A stretch of 64,000 nucleotides of DNA from Polynucleobacter sp. MWH-HuK1 (GTDB lineage Bacteria > Pseudomonadota > Gammaproteobacteria > Burkholderiales > Burkholderiaceae): the NCBI RefSeq assembly GCF_018881815.1, contig NZ_JACVPP010000001.1, forward strand, positions 865,352 through 929,351, read 5' to 3'. A program made the translations under genes and the position numbers. Below the pieces are notes generated by a model. That model made no database searches. It was not told the origin of the DNA and was given only the letters and a program-made list of their open reading frames with translations. Positions 59,122 to 64,000 of the stretch are shown piece after piece (the first letter of the stretch is position 1; each line of letters begins with the position of its first letter).

Positions 59122-59784
59122 ATGCATTCCGTGAATATCCACTCCGATTACAGTAAGAGGGTTGTCATTAACCACCATGATCTACCCTGGGTCCCTAGTC
59201 CAGAGCCTGGGGTAGAGAGGCGCATGCTGGATCGTATGGGTGATGAAGTGGCAAAGGCGACCTCTATTGTTCGTTATCAACCGGGATCCAAATTTCAAAG
59301 GCATACCCATGAATTTGGTGAAGAGATATTGGTTTTAGATGGTGTCTTTAGTGATGAGACTGGAGATTATCCTGCTGGCGCTTATATTATGAATCCGCCT
59401 GGATCTTCGCATGCGCCATTCAGCCAGTCTGGCTGCACTCTTTTTGTGAAGTTGCGACACCTTGGCTCAGATCAAGTCGAGAGAGAGGTCGTGAATACGA
59501 ACACCGCTTCCTGGTTTCAGGGAATGGTGCCCGGTCTTCATGTGATGCCGCTGATGAAGCAGGGTAGTGGTTCTACTTTAGTACGATGGGCACCTCAAAC
59601 CTTTTTCAATCCTCACAAGCATTATGGTGGTGAGGAGATTTTTGTAGTGGATGGAGTATTTGAAGATGAGCATGGGCGCTATCCGGCTGGTTCCTGGATT
59701 AGAAGCCCTCATATGAGCCTTCATCAGCCATTTAGCAAAGAAGGTTGCACAATTTTTGTGAAGACAGGCCATTTACTGGACTGA
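59122..59784 (+). CDS. Double-cupin (ChrR-like) protein
   Basis: A 220-residue protein with two cupin repeats. The first is about 40-115 (PGSKFQRHTHEFGEEILVLD, then GTF-like GVFSDETGDYPAGAYIMNPP). The second is about 140-218 (FFNPHKHYGGEEIFVVDGVF, then GRYPAGSWIRSPHMSLHQPF). Each has a His-x-His/Glu metal-site pattern. It resembles the C-terminal cupin of the ChrR anti-sigma factor but lacks the ASD zinc domain. It may be a small-molecule or peroxide-related enzyme. It precedes the OsmC-YcaO gene by 93 bases on the same strand. Confidence 0.82.
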   Translation: MHSVNIHSDYSKRVVINHHDLPWVPSPEPGVERRMLDRMGDEVAKATSIVRYQPGSKFQRHTHEFGEEILVLDGVFSDETGDYPAGAYIMNPPGSSHAPFSQSGCTLFVKLRHLGSDQVEREVVNTNTASWFQGMVPGLHVMPLMKQGSGSTLVRWAPQTFFNPHKHYGGEEIFVVDGVFEDEHGRYPAGSWIRSPHMSLHQPFSKEGCTIFVKTGHLLD

Positions 59785-59877
59785 TTGAAGTACTCCGAAG
59801 TAATGCCAGCGCCCCAATGGCATTGCGATGGATAATAGTGTTCACATCATTATTTGCGTTACTTTGGAATCACTCTC

Positions 59878-62073
59878 ATGGAAATTAAGGTCAATTTTCT
59901 CGATAAGCTTCGTCTCGAGGCAAAGTTCGATGACTTTAAGGTAATTGCTGATCAGCCTATTCGCTACAAGGGTGATGGTTCTGCCCCGGGACCTTTTGAC
60001 TATTTCTTGGCTTCATCAGCATTATGCGCTGCCTACTTTGTGAAGTTGTACTGCGAGACTCGTAATTTATCTACTGAGAATATTCGCCTCTCGCAAAATA
60101 ATATTGTCGATCCAGAAAATCGTTACAAGCAGATTTTTAAAATTCAAGTGGAATTGCCGGCAGATATTTCTGCGGCTGATCGTCAGGGTATTTTGCGATC
60201 TATAGAGCGTTGCACTGTTAAAAAAGTAGTGCAAGAAGGCCCTGATTTTGTTATTGAAGAGGTTGCTAACCTAGATGCAGATTCACAGAGTTTGTTAACT
60301 CTTAAGCCAAGCGCTGGAACTAGCACCCATATTGTTGGTAAAGATCTTCCGCTGGAAGAGACGATTGCCAATATGTCAGCATTGCTAGCAAATCTCGGTA
60401 TCAAGATTGAAATTGCCTCATGGCGCAATCTCATTCCTAATGTCTGGTCCTTGCATATTCGTGATGCTCATTCACCAATGTGCTTTACCAATGGCAAAGG
60501 CTCAACCAAGGAGAGTGCGCTGGCATCTGCTTTGGGTGAATACATTGAGCGTCTAAGTAATAACCATTTTTATGCGGGTGCGTATTGGGGTGAGGATATT
60601 GCTAATGCGGCATTCGTGCATTACCCCAACGAACGATGGTTTAAGCCGGGCCCAAAAGATGCATTACCACCTGAAATTCTAGATGAGTACTGCCTTAAAA
60701 TTTATGATCCAGATGGTGAGTTGCGCGCATCCCATTTGATGGACACCAATTCTGGAAATACTCAGCGTGGTATCTGTTCATTGCCTTATGTTCGTCAATC
60801 AGATGGCAAGACAATATATTTCCCGTCAAATCTGATTGAAAATCTCTTTGTAAGTAATGGTATGAGTGCGGGTAATACACTTGCCGAAGCCCAAGTTCAA
60901 TGCCTATCAGAAATCTTTGAGAGGGCGGTCAAGCGAGAGATTCTAGAAAGTGAAATTGCCCTTCCAGATGTGCCACAGGAAGTGCTAGCTAGATATCCTG
61001 GCATTTTGGCGGGGATACAAAGTTTAGAAGAGCAGGGTTTTCCGGTGTTGGTAAAGGATGCATCACTAGGAGGGCTTTATCCAGTGATGTGCGTGACTTT
61101 AATGAATCCACGCACGGGTGGTGTATTTGCCTCTTTTGGTGCGCACCCCAGCCTAGGGGTTGCTTTAGAGCGAAGTCTGACGGAGTTATTGCAAGGGCGT
61201 AGCTTGGAGGGTCTGAATGATTTGCCGCCACCTACATTTGCAAGTGAGGCTGTAACTGAGCCCAATAACTTTGTTGAGCACTTTATTGACTCCAGTGGTA
61301 TCGTGTCTTGGCGCTTCTTCAGCGCAAAATCCGACTATAAATTTGTTGACTGGGATTTCTCGGGCAAGGGTGAAGACTCGAATGCTAAAGAAGCTGAAAC
61401 TTTATTTGGCATCCTCAAAGGACTTGGTAAAGAAGTCTATGTCGCTGTATATGACGAGTTAGGAGCCACTGCCTGCAGAATTTTGGTGCCAGGATATTCT
61501 GAGGTTTACCCAATTGAGGATCTTGTTTGGGATAACACTAATAAGGCATTGTTATTCCGGGAAGATATTCTGAATTTATCTCGCTTGGATAATGCTTGCT
61601 TAACATCCTTGCTCGAGCGCTTAGAAAATAATGAGTTGGATGAATATGGCGATATTGCTACGCTCATCGGAATTGAATTTGATGAGAATACTGTTTGGGG
61701 GCAGTTAACAGTGCTCGAATTAAAGCTGATGATTCAGCTCGCTTTAAAACAGTATGAAGAGGCGCATGACTTAGTTGGAGCCTTTCTTCAGTACAACGAC
61801 AATACGGTCGAGCGCAAATTGTTTTATCAAGCCATGGATGCAGCTTTGGAGGTCCAGCTAGATGATGAACTTGAGATGGCGGATTACGAAGTGAATTTCC
61901 GTCGGATGTATGGGGATGAGCGTATGGATGTCGTTCTGGGCTCCATTGATGGCAGCGTTCGCTTTTTTGGATTAACTCCAACAAGCATGAAGTTAGAGGG
62001 GCTTGATAGGCATCATCGCCTAATTGACAGCTATAGAAAGCTGCACAAGGCGCGTGCCAAGAAGAGTCTTTAA
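59878..62073 (+). CDS. OsmC domain-YcaO domain fusion protein
   Basis: A 731-residue two-domain protein. Residues 1-135 form an OsmC-like domain (GPFDYFLASSALCAAYFVKL; the second OsmC Cys region ERCTVKKV). The YcaO domain covers about 165-560, with the ATP-binding segment GKGSTKESALASALGEYIER and LGVALERSLTELLQGRSLEG. A helical, TPR-like C-terminal domain completes it. It matches the E. coli YcaO type, tied to RimO-dependent modification of ribosomal protein S12, and it ends without the PxPxP tail of azoline-forming YcaO proteins. The start ATG 59878 is preferred over GTG/TTG at 59854. Confidence 0.9.
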   Translation: MEIKVNFLDKLRLEAKFDDFKVIADQPIRYKGDGSAPGPFDYFLASSALCAAYFVKLYCETRNLSTENIRLSQNNIVDPENRYKQIFKIQVELPADISAADRQGILRSIERCTVKKVVQEGPDFVIEEVANLDADSQSLLTLKPSAGTSTHIVGKDLPLEETIANMSALLANLGIKIEIASWRNLIPNVWSLHIRDAHSPMCFTNGKGSTKESALASALGEYIERLSNNHFYAGAYWGEDIANAAFVHYPNERWFKPGPKDALPPEILDEYCLKIYDPDGELRASHLMDTNSGNTQRGICSLPYVRQSDGKTIYFPSNLIENLFVSNGMSAGNTLAEAQVQCLSEIFERAVKREILESEIALPDVPQEVLARYPGILAGIQSLEEQGFPVLVKDASLGGLYPVMCVTLMNPRTGGVFASFGAHPSLGVALERSLTELLQGRSLEGLNDLPPPTFASEAVTEPNNFVEHFIDSSGIVSWRFFSAKSDYKFVDWDFSGKGEDSNAKEAETLFGILKGLGKEVYVAVYDELGATACRILVPGYSEVYPIEDLVWDNTNKALLFREDILNLSRLDNACLTSLLERLENNELDEYGDIATLIGIEFDENTVWGQLTVLELKLMIQLALKQYEEAHDLVGAFLQYNDNTVERKLFYQAMDAALEVQLDDELEMADYEVNFRRMYGDERMDVVLGSIDGSVRFFGLTPTSMKLEGLDRHHRLIDSYRKLHKARAKKSL

Positions 62074-62107
62074 ATAGTCAATATTTTATATACCCTAAAG
62101 GTCGGCG

Positions 62108-62803
62108 ATGAAATCATTAACTCCAGCTGAGGCAATTACATCGCGCATGTCAGTGCGTGCATTCACAAAAGAGGTTGTTTCAAAAGAGAGTATCCTGAAG
62201 TTACTCAATGTCTCTGCGCGTGCGCCCTCTGGCACTAACACGCAACCTTGGAAGGTCTATGTATTAGAAGGGGCTGCTCTCAAAGATTTATGTGAGAAGG
62301 TTTGCGCAGCATACGACAGCATCGCCGTCAATCCCGAGTTAGCAAAAGAATATCAGCCAGCATATGAATACTATCCAGCGAAGTGGTTTAGCCCCTATAT
62401 CGATAGACGTCGTGAAAATGGTTGGGGCTTGTATGGTCTTCTGGGGATTGCTAAAGGTGATAAACATAAAATGCACGAGCAGCATCGAAAAAACTTTGAA
62501 GCATTTGGTGCTCCCGCATGTTTGTTTTTCACAATTGATAAAGAGCTTGGTAGGGGCTCAATGCTTGACTACGGAATGTTCTTGCAAAACATCATGATCG
62601 CCGCTAGGGGTGAGGGGTTGGATACCTGTCCGCAAGCCGCATGGAACGATTATGCAAAGATCATCCTTCCGGCTATTGGCGCACAAGAGAATGAAATGCT
62701 GGTGTGTGGCATGGCACTAGGGTATGCCGATAAGAGCGCCTTGGTAAACACCTTCCACACCCCCAGGGTAGCTGCCGAGGATTTCACTACTTGGGTTAAA
62801 TAA
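62108..62803 (+). CDS. Nitroreductase family protein
   Basis: A 231-residue FMN oxidoreductase: SRMSVRAFTKEVVSKESILK (about 12-31), then SARAPSGTNTQPWKVYVLEG (about 38-57) with the FMN-binding Arg/Ser/Gln pattern, and a GEGLDTCPQAAWND segment (about 166-179). Reduces nitro or quinone compounds with NAD(P)H; the natural substrate is unknown. It is 34 bases downstream of the OsmC-YcaO gene, possibly co-transcribed. Confidence 0.9.
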   Translation: MKSLTPAEAITSRMSVRAFTKEVVSKESILKLLNVSARAPSGTNTQPWKVYVLEGAALKDLCEKVCAAYDSIAVNPELAKEYQPAYEYYPAKWFSPYIDRRRENGWGLYGLLGIAKGDKHKMHEQHRKNFEAFGAPACLFFTIDKELGRGSMLDYGMFLQNIMIAARGEGLDTCPQAAWNDYAKIILPAIGAQENEMLVCGMALGYADKSALVNTFHTPRVAAEDFTTWVK

Positions 62804-62920
62804 AGGCATCTAGCCCAGTATTTTTTGTCACAATAGTTCTTTTATTGCTCAATTTTTAAGCAATTTTCCCGGTAAGGGGTCTGGCTAAGTCATTGAAAAG
62901 CCTCATTTAAAGCCTTTAAA

Positions 62921-62934
62921 TTGACCCAGATCAA
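62921..62934. promoter_or_regulatory. FNR/Anr-type box upstream of the phasin gene
   Basis: TTGACCCAGATCAA fits TTGAT-N4-ATCAA with one mismatch. It is centred about 70 bases before the predicted transcription start of the phasin gene, a class I activator position. It suggests oxygen-linked control, not tested. Confidence 0.5.
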
Positions 62935-62939
62935 AAATA

Positions 62940-62954
62940 TGTTGCTTTGCAACA
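62940..62954. promoter_or_regulatory. TGTTGC-N3-GCAACA palindrome, possible PhaR-type operator
   Basis: A perfect 6-bp inverted repeat with a 3-base spacer just upstream of the -35 element. GC-core TGC-rich palindromes are bound by the phasin repressor PhaR in other bacteria; the identity here is inferred from the neighbouring phasin gene. Confidence 0.45.
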
Positions 62955-62962
62955 AAAATATC

Positions 62963-62991
62963 TTGCTTTTAGAAAATGCGGCTCTTAAAAT
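62963..62991 (+). promoter_or_regulatory. Sigma-70-type promoter of the phasin gene
   Basis: TTGCTT (62963-62968) and TAAAAT (62986-62991) separated by exactly 17 bases; predicted start near 62998, 41 bases before the ATG, which has an AGGA ribosome site. Confidence 0.65.
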
Positions 62992-63038
62992 GGTGCATCG
63001 CAATAAAAAACCACAATTACTTAAAGTTAGGATAAATC

Positions 63039-63611
63039 ATGTTTCAAACTCAATTAAATGATCAATTCGCTGCTGCACAAGCTAAAGCTATCGAAAACGC
63101 TAAACATTTGGCGCAAGTTGCTGTTGAAAGTGCTCAAGAATTAGCTGAAATCAACCAAGCTGCTGCTAAAGATGCCTTAGTTGCTGCTCAAGATACAAGC
63201 TCACAATTGTTAGCAATCAAAGATCCACAGCAATTGGCTAAATTGGCTCAGCCAGAAGCTGCTCAAGAAGCTGCTAAATATGCTGCTGCTTACCAAGCTA
63301 AAGTAAACCAAGTAGTTCGTAACGGTAACAAAGAAGTTGCTCAAGTAGTTGACGCTTCTATTGATGACGCACGTGCTGATTTGGTTAAGTTTGTTAAAGA
63401 AGCTACTAAGACAGCTCCTGCTGGTTCTGAGGCTTATGTTTCTGCATTCAAAACTGCATTTGAAGCTTCACTCCAACAGTTCGACCAAGTTCGCGCAACT
63501 GCAACTGATGCATTTGCAAACTTCGAAAAGAGTGTTGATGCTGCTTTGGCAAACATTCAAGGTCAATACGCTGTTGCTAAGCCAGCTGCTAAAAGCCGTA
63601 AAGCTGCTTAA
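63039..63611 (+). CDS. Phasin family protein (PHA granule-associated)
   Basis: A 190-residue Ala/Gln/Glu-rich, fully helical protein of the phasin_2 type. Recognisable pieces are AIENAKHLAQVAVESAQELAE (about 19-38), AKLAQPEAAQEAAKYAAAYQ and the Lys/Ala tail AKPAAKSRKAA. Phasins coat polyhydroxyalkanoate granules. Codon choice is strongly biased (GCT for Ala, CAA for Gln), as expected for a highly expressed gene. It has its own promoter, regulator-like sites upstream and a strong terminator. Confidence 0.93.
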   Translation: MFQTQLNDQFAAAQAKAIENAKHLAQVAVESAQELAEINQAAAKDALVAAQDTSSQLLAIKDPQQLAKLAQPEAAQEAAKYAAAYQAKVNQVVRNGNKEVAQVVDASIDDARADLVKFVKEATKTAPAGSEAYVSAFKTAFEASLQQFDQVRATATDAFANFEKSVDAALANIQGQYAVAKPAAKSRKAA

Positions 63612-63639
63612 TTAACCCCATAGTTAATTTTGCTGTAAC

Positions 63640-63663
63640 AAAAGCCACCTTCGGGTGGCTTTT
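63640..63663. terminator. Strong bidirectional terminator after the phasin gene
   Basis: A perfect 10-bp stem AAAAGCCACC / GGTGGCTTTT with a TTCG tetraloop and flanking T/A runs, placed between the convergent phasin and nitroreductase genes. Its loop and GCCACC core nearly match the terminator after fbpA. Confidence 0.92.
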
Positions 63664-63685
63664 GTTTTTCTGATAATTAGAATCT

Positions 63686-64000
63686 TTATTCAATCCAAGT
63701 AATAAAGCTTTCCTTGGGTTTTCTAACCTTTTTCAGGTTAAGCAACCAATCCTCATCTGCCTTTCTATAACCCAATGGCAGCATGACCACACTACGCAAG
63801 CCTTTTGCTTTGAGATTAAGAATCTCATCTAAGGCTATCGGATCAAAGCCTTCCATTGGGGTGCAGTCAACCTCCTCGTATGCTGCGGCTATTAGAGCTG
63901 TTCCCAAGCCAATATAAGCTTGCTTCGCCGCATGGGTGTAATTGGTTTCAGCATCACGAGCTGTGTAACCGCTGAGTAACTTTTGACGATAGATATCACC
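63686..64000 (-). CDS. Nitroreductase family protein, C-terminal part (cut by window end)
   Basis: An open frame running off the right edge; about 105 residues are visible. The end pattern (YTHAAKQAYIGLGTALIAAA, then DCTPMEGFDPIALDEILNLK, then SVVMLPLGYRKADEDWL) matches the C-terminal half of NfsB-like oxygen-insensitive nitroreductases/NAD(P)H oxidoreductases. The start lies beyond the window. An internal ATG at 63907 is not the true start because coding continues past it. Confidence 0.88.
   Translation of the reverse strand, partial: GDIYRQKLLSGYTARDAETNYTHAAKQAYIGLGTALIAAAYEEVDCTPMEGFDPIALDEILNLKAKGLRSVVMLPLGYRKADEDWLLNLKKVRKPKESFITWIE

Noticed and set aside
59122..62803. A thiazole/oxazole-modified peptide (TOMM) cluster from YcaO plus nitroreductase
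   Set aside because: The YcaO is of the E. coli non-TOMM type without a PxPxP tail, no E1/ocin-ThiF partner or precursor peptide is visible, and the nitroreductase is not SagB-like.
1..64000. tRNA, rRNA, CRISPR arrays, insertion sequences
   Set aside because: None recognised on either strand; no regularly spaced repeats and no transposase-like products.

Overview
The window looks like a chromosome segment of a small, fairly AT-rich betaproteobacterium of the Burkholderiaceae, most like Polynucleobacter. The call rests on protein character (FleS/FleR-type two-component pair, YggT, FolB, phasin, FbpABC, adhesin-E-like and Rap1a-like small exported proteins), dense gene packing and frequent TTG/GTG starts. 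No database search was possible. No tRNA, rRNA, CRISPR array, insertion sequence or prophage was seen.

Positions 1-35803 are a large flagellar locus. It opens with the end of a filament operon (fliS, a FliK-like gene, a stand-alone FlhB-C-like gene). A minus-strand operon follows: sensor kinase, sigma-54 response regulator, fliE. The divergent plus-strand run fliF-G-H-I-J-K-L-M-N-O-P-Q-R continues into an unknown exported protein and a secreted alpha-carbonic anhydrase. After a terminator, a textbook sigma-54 promoter precedes flgB-C-D-E-F-G-H-I-J-K-L, motA, motB, three unknown envelope proteins and flhB. This 16.5 kb run has only short gaps or overlaps and could be one transcript. A palindrome, GGCA-N5-TGCC, lies between the kinase gene and fliF and twice upstream of the flgB promoter; it is a candidate operator for the encoded sigma-54 activator. 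FlgE and FlgK carry tandem-repeat insertions. Missing from the window: flhA, flhF, flhG, fliA, flgA, a convincing flgM/flgN, fliC, fliD and chemotaxis genes.

Positions 35812-48770 are accessory and mostly unrecognised. They hold a lipoprotein, two small orphans, a membrane-anchored M23 peptidase, three consecutive bactofilin genes with an orphan ParA-like ATPase, a four-gene unknown operon with a perfect 13-bp inverted repeat, small exported proteins, a YcgR-like PilZ protein and a Sel1-repeat protein. The bactofilin/ParA/M23 group is the most interesting candidate for an uncharacterised cell-envelope or polar organising system.

Positions 49009-64000 are housekeeping-like: yggT, an Fbp-type ferric iron ABC transporter with a Fur-like site, a histidine phosphatase, folB, a 58-residue Cys-rich protein, an MpaB/DUF2236 protein, a Lon-N-domain protein, DUF2244, a frameshifted DUF4149-like gene, an Rrf2-type regulator, an SDR, a double-cupin protein, an OsmC-YcaO fusion, two nitroreductases (one cut by the window end) and a phasin with a readable promoter.
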